Part shown: piece by piece, positions 24,269 through 31,907 of the stretch | Position numbering within the stretch: the stretch's first letter is position 1 | Layout: each line of letters starts with the position of its first letter | DNA from: JAICLV01 sp036380925 | GTDB taxonomy: Bacteria > Actinomycetota > Actinomycetes > Acidothermales > Acidothermaceae | Direction: 5' to 3' | Assembly: GCA_036380925.1 (NCBI GenBank) | Contig: DASVDW010000024.1 | Span: 1-35,356, forward strand | DNA length: 35,356 nucleotides | The notes under the pieces: model-generated | Told to the model about the DNA's origin: nothing | Databases searched by the model: none | Seen by the model: only the letters and a program-made list of their open reading frames with translations | Translations under genes and position numbers: made by a program

Positions 24269-25224
24269 GCGTCGGTCCGATCAACGGCAGCGGCCAGCGC
24301 GCGCAACCGGGCGACCACCGCCGCCCTGGCTTCCGCCGGCTCGACGATCACCACGTCGGGACCGAAGCCCATCGCCTCATCGGCGAGCCGCTCCGCGTGC
24401 GCGATCGGCAGGTCGAGCAAATCCCAGCCGTCGCCGTGCGGCTCGACCGCCAACGCGCGCCGCCGCATTCCCTGTGCGGCGCCATGGCGCACCAGCACCT
24501 TGGCGCTGATGCGCACCGGGTCCTCGACCATCTGCAACACAATCTTCCGGACATCGACGCCGTCCGGCACCTCGACGTCGCCGCGTCGTCCGACCGCCTT
24601 CACCTCGCCCACGATGCGGCTCAGCCGGAACACGCGGGTGTCGCCGCGGTCGCGATCGTGCCCGACCAGGTACCAGCGGCCGTGCCACGAAACCAAGCCC
24701 CACGGCTCGACGTGCCGCGTCGTGTCGCGGGTGCGGTAGTGGAAGGTGATCACCCGCCGGTCGGCGGTCGCTTGCCGGACCATCTCGAATGCCGGCTCGC
24801 TGGTCGCCACCCGGGTCTCGATCGCGACCGGCACCGCGTCGTCGATGTCGACGCCGGCCGCGCGCAGTTTCAACAACGCGCCGGACGCGGCAGACCCGAG
24901 GCTGGCCTGCTGCCAGGTGCGGGCGGCGACACCGAGCACGGCGAGCTCGGCCGGCTCGAACGTGATGTCGGGCAGGCTGTAGTCGTCGCGCCGGATCCGA
25001 TAGCCCGGCTCGTCGTCGAACGTGCTGTCGGTGCCGGTCTCCAGCGGGATGCCGAGGTCGCGCAAATCTTCCTTGTCGCGCTCGAACTTGCGCTTGAAAG
25101 CCTCGTCGCCGAGGTCCTCGTATCCAGCCACCGTGCGCCGGATCTGCTCCGCCGACAGATAGCGCCTGGTGGCCAGCAGGCAGATCACCAGGTTGAGCAG
25201 ACGCTCGGTCTTGCGGGCGGACAT
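24265..25224 (-). CDS. pafB: WYL-domain transcription regulator PafB
   Basis: A 319-aa regulator with an N-terminal winged helix (SARKTERLLNLVICLLATRRYLS onward to about residue 60), a WYL domain (about 140-220, core GRWYLVGHD) and a WCX C-terminal domain. It acts with PafC as DNA-damage activator in mycobacteria. I name the upstream member PafB by gene order, as in Mycobacterium tuberculosis. The ATG has no Shine-Dalgarno sequence but has TAGCGT 7 nt upstream, so the message is probably leaderless. A perfect 7-7-7 inverted repeat covers that promoter and the start codon. Confidence 0.92.
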   Translation of the reverse strand: MSARKTERLLNLVICLLATRRYLSAEQIRRTVAGYEDLGDEAFKRKFERDKEDLRDLGIPLETGTDSTFDDEPGYRIRRDDYSLPDITFEPAELAVLGVAARTWQQASLGSAASGALLKLRAAGVDIDDAVPVAIETRVATSEPAFEMVRQATADRRVITFHYRTRDTTRHVEPWGLVSWHGRWYLVGHDRDRGDTRVFRLSRIVGEVKAVGRRGDVEVPDGVDVRKIVLQMVEDPVRISAKVLVRHGAAQGMRRRALAVEPHGDGWDLLDLPIAHAERLADEAMGFGPDVVIVEPAEARAAVVARLRALAAAVDRTDA

Positions 25225-25243
25225 GCGTTGGACGCTAACGCAT
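25223..25243 (-). promoter_or_regulatory. pafB -10 box inside a 7-7-7 inverted repeat
   Basis: ATGCGTT (25223-25229) and AACGCAT (25237-25243) are perfect inverted arms with a 7-nt spacer. The minus-strand -10 box TAGCGT (25232-25237) sits inside and the pafB ATG (25222-25224) at one edge. A protein bound here would block initiation, so this is a candidate operator. Confidence 0.55.
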
Positions 25244-25275
25244 TTCGCCGCTTCGGGTCGCGCGCCACGATCGAG

Positions 25276-25281
25276 TAACGT
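25276..25281 (+). promoter_or_regulatory. -10 box TAACGT for the DUF3866 gene
   Basis: TAACGT is followed by 8 nt and GTG 25290, so transcription would start at or within two bases of the start codon. It lies in the 65-base divergent spacer shared with pafB. Confidence 0.5.
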
Positions 25282-25289
25282 CGGCGGTC

Positions 25290-26381
25290 GTGATCAGGTG
25301 GCGGCGCGGCGTGGTGACGGCGATCGGCGACGCTTGGCCCGGCGCGCTCGAGCTGATGGCGGACGTCGACGGCGTCGTGGTGCGCGCGCTCGCGTATCCC
25401 GCGCTGGTCGGCGTTCCGCGCATCGGCGACGAGGTGTTGCTCAACACCGCGGCCGTCGAGCTCGAGCTCGGAACCGGCGGCCACGCCATGGTCATCGCGA
25501 TGCCCGGGCGGTTGCCGGCTGACGAGCCGGAACTAGGCCGGCTGGTGAAGGCGCGCTACACCCCACTGCAGGTCAGCGTGGGCGGGGTCGACGCGCAGGA
25601 GTCGCCGCATCATGAGTTGCTGGTCGACGCCGATTCCCTCGACGGCATGCCGGTCGTCATCGCCGACCTGCACTCGGCGCTGCCCGCCGTCGTCGCGGGG
25701 TTGCGCCTCGACCGGCCGTCCGCACGGGTCGTCTATGTGATGTCGGACGGCGGCGCGCTGCCGCTCTGGCTGTCGCGCACGGTGGCCGCCCTGCGGTCCG
25801 CCGGCTGGTTGCACGCGACGGTGACTGTCGGGCAGGCGTTCGGCGGCGACCTCGAGGCGGTCACCCTGCACACCGGGCTGCTCGCGGCCCGGCACGTGCT
25901 CGGCGCCGACGTGGCGGTCGTCGCGCAAGGGCCGGGCAATCTCGGCACCGGCACCCGCTGGGGTTATTCGGGCGTCGCGGCCGGCGAGGCGGTCAACGCG
26001 GTCGCGACGTTGGGCGGTCGACCGGTCGCGTCCCTGCGCATCAGCGACGCCGACCCGCGCACCCGGCATCGAGGCATCAGCCATCACAGCCGCACCGCCT
26101 ATGGCCGGGTGGCGTTGGCGGCCGCCGACGTCGTCGTGCCTGAGCTGGACGAGCCGTTGGCCGGTGCGGTGGAGGCCGACCTGGCCGCCCTTGGCGACCG
26201 CCATCGGATCGTACGGGTCGGTGCGGAAGGTTTGCTGGAGGCGCTTCGGGCGGCGCCGGTGCGGCTGTCGACCATGGGCCGGCCGCTGGACCAAGACCTC
26301 GGATACTTCCTGGCGGCCGGCTGCGCCGGCCGCCACGCGGCGTCCCTGCTCGACAACCCGACGCCGCCAGACGGCCGTTAG
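25290..26381 (+). CDS. DUF3866 family protein
   Basis: A 363-aa cytosolic protein of an actinobacteria-linked family without known function. The family-typical stretch GYSGVAAGEAVNAVATLGG and the following RISDADPRTRHRGISHHSR are present, and a glycine-rich GPGNLGTG precedes them. The His/Asp/Arg-dense RHRGISHHSR segment looks like a ligand or metal site, but this is only an impression. It diverges from pafB across 65 bases, a neighbourhood common in this phylum, which hints at a link with DNA repair. No Shine-Dalgarno sequence is seen. Confidence 0.85.
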   Translation: MIRWRRGVVTAIGDAWPGALELMADVDGVVVRALAYPALVGVPRIGDEVLLNTAAVELELGTGGHAMVIAMPGRLPADEPELGRLVKARYTPLQVSVGGVDAQESPHHELLVDADSLDGMPVVIADLHSALPAVVAGLRLDRPSARVVYVMSDGGALPLWLSRTVAALRSAGWLHATVTVGQAFGGDLEAVTLHTGLLAARHVLGADVAVVAQGPGNLGTGTRWGYSGVAAGEAVNAVATLGGRPVASLRISDADPRTRHRGISHHSRTAYGRVALAAADVVVPELDEPLAGAVEADLAALGDRHRIVRVGAEGLLEALRAAPVRLSTMGRPLDQDLGYFLAAGCAGRHAASLLDNPTPPDGR

Positions 26382-26393
26382 ACGACGGCGTCC

Positions 26394-26415
26394 CTCGCCG
26401 AGCGCTCGCCGAGCG
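26394..26415. repeat. Exact 11-bp tandem duplication
   Basis: CTCGCCGAGCG occurs twice head to tail, at 26394-26404 and 26405-26415, just after the DUF3866 stop codon in the convergent spacer. Confidence 0.8.
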
Positions 26416-26442
26416 CGGCCCCGTCCAACACCGGCTCGGTTG

Positions 26443-26496
26443 GCTACCTCACGTCGACGAGGTCGACGCTGCTACCTCACGTCGACGAGGTCGACG
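26443..26496. repeat. 26-bp duplication carrying hairpins at the FKBP gene end
   Basis: A 26-bp unit starting GCTACCTCACG occurs at 26443-26468 and 26471-26496, 2 bases apart. The second copy encodes the last residues and stop codon of the small FKBP gene, and the first lies just past the stop. Each copy contains CGTCGAC-GAG-GTCGACG, a 7-bp stem, so the duplication adds a hairpin between two converging genes. Confidence 0.85.
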
Positions 26497-26849
26497 ACGA
26501 AAATCAGCGTCTCCCCCGGCGCGATCGCCGACCCGGCGCCGCGATCGCCGTACGCGAGATGCGGCGGAATGGTGAGCCGGCGGCGACCGCCGACCTTCAT
26601 GCCGAGCAGGCCCTGGTCCCAGCCTTTGATGACCCGGCCGGCACCCAGCGGAAACGCGAGCGGTTCACCGCGGTTCCACGAGCTGTCGAACTCCTCGCCG
26701 CTGGAGAACGCCACGCCGACGTAGTGCGCGAGCACCGTGTGCCCGGCGGTCGCCTCGGCGCCGTCACCGACAATCTCGTCGACAATCACCAGGTCGGCGG
26801 GCGGCTCGCCCTCAGGGAAGTCGACCTCTGGCTTCTCGCGCTGGGCCAC
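26472..26849 (-). CDS. FKBP-type peptidyl-prolyl isomerase
   Basis: A 125-aa single-domain, cytosolic FKBP. Active-site positions are all present: Tyr in HYVGVAF, FDSSW, the Trp in VIKGWDQGL, Tyr in PPHLAYG and Phe in LIFVVDL. It should catalyse cis-trans isomerisation of prolyl bonds and help folding. GTG 26849 lies 21 bases after the stop of the FKBP lipoprotein gene, so both form an operon downstream of pafA, an arrangement also known in Streptomyces. The C-terminal codons lie in a duplicated 26-bp unit. Confidence 0.95.
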   Translation of the reverse strand: MAQREKPEVDFPEGEPPADLVIVDEIVGDGAEATAGHTVLAHYVGVAFSSGEEFDSSWNRGEPLAFPLGAGRVIKGWDQGLLGMKVGGRRRLTIPPHLAYGDRGAGSAIAPGETLIFVVDLVDVR

Positions 26850-26870
26850 GGCGGTCCTCTCGGTTGTCGG

Positions 26871-27842
26871 TCACCCGCTGTACGCGCCGAGGATGTCGAC
26901 GACAAACACCAACGTGTCGGTGCCGCTGATGCCGGCGCTCGGCTGTCCCGACGCACCATACGCGGCGTCGGGCGGCGCCACGATCAGCACCCGGCTGCCC
27001 ACCGGGACGCCGACCAGCCCGTCGTCCCACGCTTTGATCAGTTGTCCAACGCCAACGGTGAACGCGGTCGGCTGGCCGTGCTGCCAAGACGAGTCGAACT
27101 CCTTGCCAGTGGCCCAAATCTGCCCGAGATATTGGACGACAAGCTCTTGCCCCTTCGCCACGGCCGGACCGTCGCCCTTGATGAGCGTGGTGACCGACAG
27201 CTTCGTCGGCGGGCTCGTCTTCGGGATCGACAACGTCGGCTTCGTGGTGGTGCTGGCGCTGGTCACCGTCGGCAGTCCGCCGCCACCCGTGCTCAGCTGC
27301 TGGCCGGACGGTCCGGCGTCGCCGTGGTAACCGCCGCGGACGTCGAACACCAAGACGGCGGTGTCGGTCTTCTGCACGCCCTTCGGCAACTGGGTGACGA
27401 GCCCGAACCCGTCTTTTGGCGGAAGCACGACCACCACCCGGCTGCCGGTCGGGACGCCCAACAACGCGTTGTCGAGGCCCGTGAGCTGCAGCTCGCCGGT
27501 TCCAATCGGCAACGTGTCGGGCACCTGGTCGGGGCCGAAGGTGTTCTCGAAGACCGTGCCGTCGTCCCAGGTGCGGCCGTAGCCGTCGACCACCGCGAGG
27601 TCGCCCTTCGCGAGCTCAGGCCCGGCGCCTCGGCTGATCACCTTGACGTCGGTTGTCGTCGGCGGTTTGCCCTTCGGCACGGTGAGCGCGGGCTCCTGGC
27701 CGAAGTCGCCGGCCACCGTCACGTCGTTCGCGCTCTTGTTGGCGGCGCCCGACGACGAGCACGCGGTGAGCGCGGTGAGGGTGAGGGCGCTCGCGGCCAG
27801 CGCGACGACCAAGGCGCGGCAGCGTGACGCGCGGAGTCGCAC
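26871..27842 (-). CDS. Lipoprotein with two FKBP domains
   Basis: A 323-aa exported isomerase. The signal peptide ends in the lipobox LTAC with Cys28. FKBP domain 1 (about 65-170) has FENTFG in place of FDSSW and Leu in place of the active-site Trp (TGLDNALLG), so it is probably inactive. Domain 2 (about 215-320) has Tyr238, Phe249-Asp250, Trp272 and Tyr295 and looks active. A Ser/Thr/Pro-rich linker joins them. It would fold or bind proteins outside the membrane. It follows pafA by 77 bases on the same strand. The start is GTG 27842. Confidence 0.93.
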   Translation of the reverse strand: MRLRASRCRALVVALAASALTLTALTACSSSGAANKSANDVTVAGDFGQEPALTVPKGKPPTTTDVKVISRGAGPELAKGDLAVVDGYGRTWDDGTVFENTFGPDQVPDTLPIGTGELQLTGLDNALLGVPTGSRVVVVLPPKDGFGLVTQLPKGVQKTDTAVLVFDVRGGYHGDAGPSGQQLSTGGGGLPTVTSASTTTKPTLSIPKTSPPTKLSVTTLIKGDGPAVAKGQELVVQYLGQIWATGKEFDSSWQHGQPTAFTVGVGQLIKAWDDGLVGVPVGSRVLIVAPPDAAYGASGQPSAGISGTDTLVFVVDILGAYSG

Positions 27843-27919
27843 TTGGACAACCTCGGATTCGGTTCGGGGACTTCCCCGACCTTAACCGCTGCTGCCGCGC
27901 GGCCGGCGGGCGGCGGCGG

Positions 27920-29278
27920 TCACATGCTGGCGATCAGCTTCTCGACGCGGTCGTCGACGGCCCGGAAGGGGTCCTTGCACAATACGGTGCGTTGCGCTTG
28001 GTCGTTGAGCTTGAGATGCACCCAGTCGACGGTGAAGTCCCGCCGCTTTTCCTGCGCGCGCTTGATGAACTCGCCGCGCAACCGGGCCCGCGTGGTTTGC
28101 GGGGGCACCGACTTCGCCTCGAAGATGTCGAGGTCGCGCGCGACCCGTTCGACCTCGCCGCGGCGTTCGAGCAGGTAGTACAAACCGCGGTTGCGGTTGA
28201 CGTCGTGATAGGCGAGGTCGATCTGCGCCACCCGCGGCGACGACAAGGCCAATCCGTGCTTGGCGCGGTACCGCTCGATCAGCCGGTGCTTGATGACCCA
28301 GTCGATCTCGCGATCGACCAGTGACAAGTCGCCGGTGGAGATCGCTTCAACCGTCCGGCTCCACAGGTCGAGCACCCGCTCGGTGATGGCGTCGCCGCCT
28401 CGACGGTCGACGAAGTCGCGGGCCTTTTCCAGGTACTCCTGCTGCACTTCCAGCGCGCTCGCCTCGCGCCCGTTGGCCAGCCGCACTTTGCGTCGTCCGG
28501 TCGGATCGTGGCTCACCTCCCGGATCGCGCGGATCGGGTTTTCCAACGTCAGGTCGCGCAAGACGACGCCCGCCTCGATCATCCGCAGCACAAGGTCGGT
28601 CGAGCCTGCCTTGAGCAACGTCGTCGTCTCGGCCATGTTCGAGTCGCCGACGATGACGTGCAACCGGCGGAAGCGCTCGGCGTCGGCGTGCGGCTCGTCG
28701 CGAGTGTTGATGATGGGCCGAGAACGCGTTGTCGCGGACGACACGCCTTCCCAGATGTGCTCGGCACGTTGGCTCACGCAGAAGACGGCTCCGCGTGGCG
28801 TCGCCAGAACTTTGCCGGCGCCGCAAATGATTTGCCGGGTCACGAGGAACGGGATGAGGACGTCGGCCAGCCGGCCGAACTCACCCTGTCGCGCCACGAG
28901 GTAGTTCTCGTGGCAGCCGTACGAGTTACCGGCGGAGTCGGTGTTGTTCTTGAACAAGTAGATGTCGCCCGCGATGCCCTCTTCACGCAGCCGCCGCTCG
29001 GCGTCGACAAGCAGTCCTTCTAGCGTCCGCTCCCCGGCCTTGTCATGCACGACCAGGTCGACCACGTTGTCGCACTCCGGTGTCGCGTACTCGGGGTGGC
29101 TTCCGACGTCGAGATACAGCCGGGCGCCGTTGCGCAAGAAGACGTTGCTCGATCGACCCCACGAGACCACTCGACGGAACAGATAGCGAGCCACCTCATC
29201 GGGGGAAAGCCGGCGCTGGCCATGGAACGTGCACGTGACGCCATACTCGTTCTCAAGCCCGAAAATTCGCCGGTCCAT
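27920..29278 (-). CDS. pafA: Pup-protein ligase PafA
   Basis: A 452-aa ligase that phosphorylates the C-terminal Glu of Pup and joins it to substrate lysines. GLENEYG carries the metal-binding Glu9, YLDVGSHPEYATPE carries Asp57 at the catalytic-base position, and FKNNTDSAGNSYGCHENY is the conserved glutamine-synthetase-like core. The long Dop loop is absent, which separates it from Dop. The length is normal. ATG 29278 has no Shine-Dalgarno sequence, and TAGGCT lies 7 nt upstream, so leaderless translation is likely. It is followed by two FKBP genes. Confidence 0.97.
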   Translation of the reverse strand: MDRRIFGLENEYGVTCTFHGQRRLSPDEVARYLFRRVVSWGRSSNVFLRNGARLYLDVGSHPEYATPECDNVVDLVVHDKAGERTLEGLLVDAERRLREEGIAGDIYLFKNNTDSAGNSYGCHENYLVARQGEFGRLADVLIPFLVTRQIICGAGKVLATPRGAVFCVSQRAEHIWEGVSSATTRSRPIINTRDEPHADAERFRRLHVIVGDSNMAETTTLLKAGSTDLVLRMIEAGVVLRDLTLENPIRAIREVSHDPTGRRKVRLANGREASALEVQQEYLEKARDFVDRRGGDAITERVLDLWSRTVEAISTGDLSLVDREIDWVIKHRLIERYRAKHGLALSSPRVAQIDLAYHDVNRNRGLYYLLERRGEVERVARDLDIFEAKSVPPQTTRARLRGEFIKRAQEKRRDFTVDWVHLKLNDQAQRTVLCKDPFRAVDDRVEKLIASM

Positions 29279-29285
29279 GCCCGGC

Positions 29286-29291
29286 AGCCTA
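29286..29291 (-). promoter_or_regulatory. -10 box TAGGCT for leaderless pafA
   Basis: On the minus strand TAGGCT is followed by 7 nt and the pafA ATG. The A of the ATG is the probable transcription start. pafA would therefore have its own promoter, separate from prcBA. Confidence 0.55.
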
Positions 29292-29353
29292 TGCGAGCGG
29301 GAAGGTGGGCATTTCGCGCCGCGCGGCGGGGGCGCGCATTCAGCCGGCGGCGG

Positions 29354-29584
29354 CTACCAGCGTGCCGCGCGCGCCAGCGGGCCGATGGCCAGGCCGGGGA
29401 TCTGCCAACCGCGGGCGATCAGGGCTTCCTCGTAGTCTCGGGCGGCGTCCCGCTTCTCGTCGCGCAGCCGCTCCAGCTCGGCCGCGGGCAGCCGACGTTC
29501 GGTCGCCTCGTCATAGCGGGCGACCGCGGCCAGGTAGCGGCGCATGAGCGCGTGAATCTGCGAGTCGTTGGTCCAAGACGCCAT
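29354..29584 (-). CDS. Small coiled-coil protein in the proteasome locus
   Basis: A 76-aa charged, mostly helical protein. Residues 9-60 (HALMRRYLAAVARYDEATERR and on) have a heptad-like pattern that suggests a coiled coil. The tail IPGLAIGPLARAARW is short and hydrophobic. A good Shine-Dalgarno sequence GGGAGGAA lies 4 nt before ATG 29584, so the gene is real. It lies between prcA and pafA on the same strand. No family is recognised and no function is assigned. A regulator or adaptor of the proteasome or ligase is possible only by position. Confidence 0.75.
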   Translation of the reverse strand: MASWTNDSQIHALMRRYLAAVARYDEATERRLPAAELERLRDEKRDAARDYEEALIARGWQIPGLAIGPLARAARW

Positions 29585-29797
29585 GTCGTTCCTCCCCAGT
29601 CACCGACAGTGATCGGCCAAATGGGCCAGCGAACTTGAGTCCGTGCGGCGGAAAGTTCGGTGGTGTTCGGGCGATCTTCCGCGAAATGACCCGCTCGAAA
29701 CAGGACAGGTTAGGTCAGACGCACCAAACGACGTTGTCCACGGGTGATCGCGCGGAGTAGCGCGAGCCAGCCGAATGGGCTAATCGAGCCGCGCGTT

Positions 29798-29816
29798 CGG
29801 CCCGCGTCTCGGGCCG
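29798..29816 (-). terminator. Hairpin after prcA
   Basis: CGGCCCG and CGGGCCG pair over 7 bp around a 5-nt loop, starting 9 nt after the prcA stop codon. It is a likely end point for the pup-prcB-prcA transcript. No U-tract follows. Confidence 0.6.
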
Positions 29817-29825
29817 GGACCGCGA

Positions 29826-30542
29826 TCAGCCGGGCTGGCCGTCGGTGCCCTGGCTCAGCAGCTCGGTGAGCTGCGGGCCGACGAACCGGCGGAACGCCCG
29901 CCTGCCACGGGTGCGGTCGAGGGCGGCCACCTCGAGCTGGTCGGCGGCCAGCTCCCGGGTTTCGCCGTCCGGCTGGTGTGACAGCGCGCTGACCGCGAGG
30001 TGCAGGGCGACGGCGAGCGACGCGCCCTCGTGATACCGCTCGCGTAGCACGCCGGTGATGTGCTCGGCTTGGCCGCCCATCGCCACGTAGTCGTGCTCCT
30101 CGGCGACGCTGCCGTCGTAGGTCAGCCGGTAGATGGTGTCGCCGTCGGCGGTGTCGCCGACCTCGGCGACGACGATCTCCACCTCGTACGGCTTCTCCCC
30201 CGCGCCGCTGAAGATGGCGCCCAGCGTCTGTGCGTAGGCGTTGGCGATGGTGCGGCCGGTGACGTCGCGGCGGTCGTAGGTGTAGCCGGTGAGGTCGGCC
30301 AGCCGAACGCCGGCCACCCGCAGGTTCTCGAACTCGTTGTACCGGCCGACCGCGGCAAAGGCGATGCGGTCGTACATTTCGCTGATCTTGTGCAGCGCCT
30401 TCGAGGTGTTCTCGGCGACGAACAAGATGCCGTCTTCGTACTGCAGCACCACGTTGCTGCGACCGCGCGCGATGCCCTTGCGCGCGTAGTCGGCGCGGTC
30501 CTTCATCAACTGCTCGGGCGAGACGTAGAACGGCGCGCTCAT
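29826..30542 (-). CDS. prcA: 20S proteasome alpha subunit PrcA
   Basis: A 238-aa subunit that forms the two outer rings of the 20S particle and gates the entry pore. The N-terminus MSAPFYVSPEQLMKDRADYA is the family gate segment, and ARGRSNVVLQYEDGILFVAEN opens the Ntn-hydrolase fold. There is no N-terminal threonine nucleophile, as expected for alpha. The C-terminal 20 residues are a flexible Gln/Gly/Asp-rich tail. It follows prcB by 49 bases and should be co-expressed with it. Confidence 0.97.
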   Translation of the reverse strand: MSAPFYVSPEQLMKDRADYARKGIARGRSNVVLQYEDGILFVAENTSKALHKISEMYDRIAFAAVGRYNEFENLRVAGVRLADLTGYTYDRRDVTGRTIANAYAQTLGAIFSGAGEKPYEVEIVVAEVGDTADGDTIYRLTYDGSVAEEHDYVAMGGQAEHITGVLRERYHEGASLAVALHLAVSALSHQPDGETRELAADQLEVAALDRTRGRRAFRRFVGPQLTELLSQGTDGQPG

Positions 30543-30591
30543 CGACGTGGTCTCCTGCGGCTGGTTGCGGCGGTTTCGCTAGACGGCTTCG

Positions 30592-31458
30592 TTAAAGGTG
30601 GGCGGCCGGGCCGCCGGGGCGGTTCATGCGGTCCCCGACGACGCGGCCGACGAGCTCGCCCAGCGCGTCGTCGGGCACCCGGGCGAACCCCTCCGCCGCG
30701 CAGCTCACGACGACGGGGTAGATGCGCCGGGTGAGGTCGGGGCCGCCGGTGGCGGAGTCGTCGTCGGCGGCGTCGTACAGCGCCTCGACGCAGGCCCGGA
30801 TCGCGTCGTCCCGGGTGAAGTCCTCGCGGAAGAACTTCTTCAGCGCGCCGCGCGCGAACATCGAGCCGGAGCCGACCGCGTGGAAGGAGTGCTCCTCGTA
30901 GCGCCCGCCGGTGACGTCGAAGGAGAAGATCCGCCCCGCCTTCGCCGGGTCGCCGACCACCAGGTCGTACCCGGCGTATAGCGGGACGACCGCGAGGCCC
31001 TGCATCGCCATCGGCAGGTTGGAACGGATCATCATCGACAGCCGATTCGCCTTGCCCTCAAGCGAAAGCGTGGTGCCCTGCAACTTCTCGTAATGCTCCA
31101 GCTCGACCTGGAAGAGCCGCACCAACTCGATCGCGACTCCTGCGGTGCCGGCGATGCCGACGCAGGAGTGGTCGTCCGCCTGGAAGACCTTCTCGATGTC
31201 GCGCTGCGCGATGATGTTGCCCATGGTGGCGCGCCGGTCGCCCGCCATGACGACGCCCCCGTTGAACGTGACCGCGACGATGGTCGTGCCGTGCGGCACC
31301 TCCAGGGCCGTGCCGTGACCCACGACCGGACCGGGCAGCGCGGCGGCGCGTCGTCCGGGAAGCAGTTCGGGCGCGTGCATCGACAAGAAGTCGGCGAACG
31401 AATGCACGCCCGGCTGGTGGAACGCCCCGGGCAACCGCCCGTCGGTCGCGCCCGTCAT
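30592..31458 (-). CDS. prcB: 20S proteasome beta subunit PrcB
   Basis: A 288-aa catalytic subunit. A 57-residue propeptide ends in HG, and the mature protein starts TTIVAV with nucleophile Thr58. Counting from it, Asp17 (GDRRAT) and Lys33 (DIEKVF) complete the Ntn-hydrolase active site. The DDDSATGGPD segment is family-typical. ATG 31458 has AAGGAG 5 nt upstream. The frame continues to 31632, but that extension overlaps pup and has no ribosome site. It lies 97 bases after pup on the same strand. Confidence 0.97.
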   Translation of the reverse strand: MTGATDGRLPGAFHQPGVHSFADFLSMHAPELLPGRRAAALPGPVVGHGTALEVPHGTTIVAVTFNGGVVMAGDRRATMGNIIAQRDIEKVFQADDHSCVGIAGTAGVAIELVRLFQVELEHYEKLQGTTLSLEGKANRLSMMIRSNLPMAMQGLAVVPLYAGYDLVVGDPAKAGRIFSFDVTGGRYEEHSFHAVGSGSMFARGALKKFFREDFTRDDAIRACVEALYDAADDDSATGGPDLTRRIYPVVVSCAAEGFARVPDDALGELVGRVVGDRMNRPGGPAAHL

Positions 31459-31555
31459 CGAAGCTCCTTCTGTCTCGGCGGCGGTGTCCGGCGGCTGCGG
31501 GAGCCGTCGCGGAACCGTCGCGCCCGACCCTACTGGCCGCCGCCCGCCAATTGAT

Positions 31556-31771
31556 CTACTGGCCGCCCTTTTGGATGTAGGAGCGCACGAACTCCTCGGC
31601 GTTCTCCTCCAACACGTCGTCGATCTCGTCAAGGATCGCGTCGACGTCCTCGTTCAGCTTCTCGCGCCGCTCCTGGACGTCGCTGTCGGCCGCGTGCTCC
31701 TCGACGACTTCCTCGGCCTCGTTTTGCCGGCGCGCCGCGCGCTGCTGCCCGCCGGTGTCCTTCTCGGCCAT
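31556..31771 (-). CDS. pup: Prokaryotic ubiquitin-like protein Pup
   Basis: A 71-aa intrinsically disordered tag. The C-terminus is GGQ, so it needs deamidation to GGE by Dop before PafA can ligate it. The central and C-terminal segments (NEDVDAILDEIDDVLEENAEEF) form the helix that binds the proteasomal ATPase and Dop/PafA. Lysines are at 4, 38 and 68. ATG 31771 follows GGAGGG closely; a longer frame to 31984 has no support. pup starts a pup-prcB-prcA operon and is divergent from tenA. Confidence 0.98.
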   Translation of the reverse strand: MAEKDTGGQQRAARRQNEAEEVVEEHAADSDVQERREKLNEDVDAILDEIDDVLEENAEEFVRSYIQKGGQ

Positions 31772-31811
31772 GTGCCCTCCGCGATGTCGCAATCTGCCGG
31801 TGCTGCCGCCG

Positions 31812-31817
31812 ACATTA
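31812..31817 (-). promoter_or_regulatory. -10 box of the pup-prcB-prcA operon
   Basis: On the minus strand TAATGT lies upstream of pup and would start transcription near 31805, giving a leader of about 34 nt that includes GGAGGG. No strong -35 box is seen. Confidence 0.45.
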
Positions 31818-31866
31818 CCTTCGGCAGCCGTCCCACACAGGTGAGCCGGCCGCTCCGTCGCTGTTC

Positions 31867-31872
31867 TAGGCT
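31867..31872 (+). promoter_or_regulatory. Possible -10 box of tenA
   Basis: TAGGCT on the plus strand would start transcription near 31879, leaving about 29 nt before the tenA ATG, with GGGAGGAAG inside that leader. Confidence 0.4.
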
Positions 31873-31907
31873 CGCGACAGGCGCGCCGGACGACGGGAGG
31901 AAGTCGC

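Noticed and set aside
23306..24739. 477-codon plus-strand open frame
   Set aside because: Antisense to pafC and pafB, low-complexity composition, no ribosome site.
29585..29625. PafBC-type promoter (TGTCGGTG-N8-TAnnnT) before the 76-aa gene
   Set aside because: TGTCGGTG occurs on the minus strand but no TAnnnT follows at the required spacing.
31772..31907. TPP riboswitch before tenA
   Set aside because: The spacer lacks the conserved thi-box cores and is too short once the pup and tenA promoters are placed.
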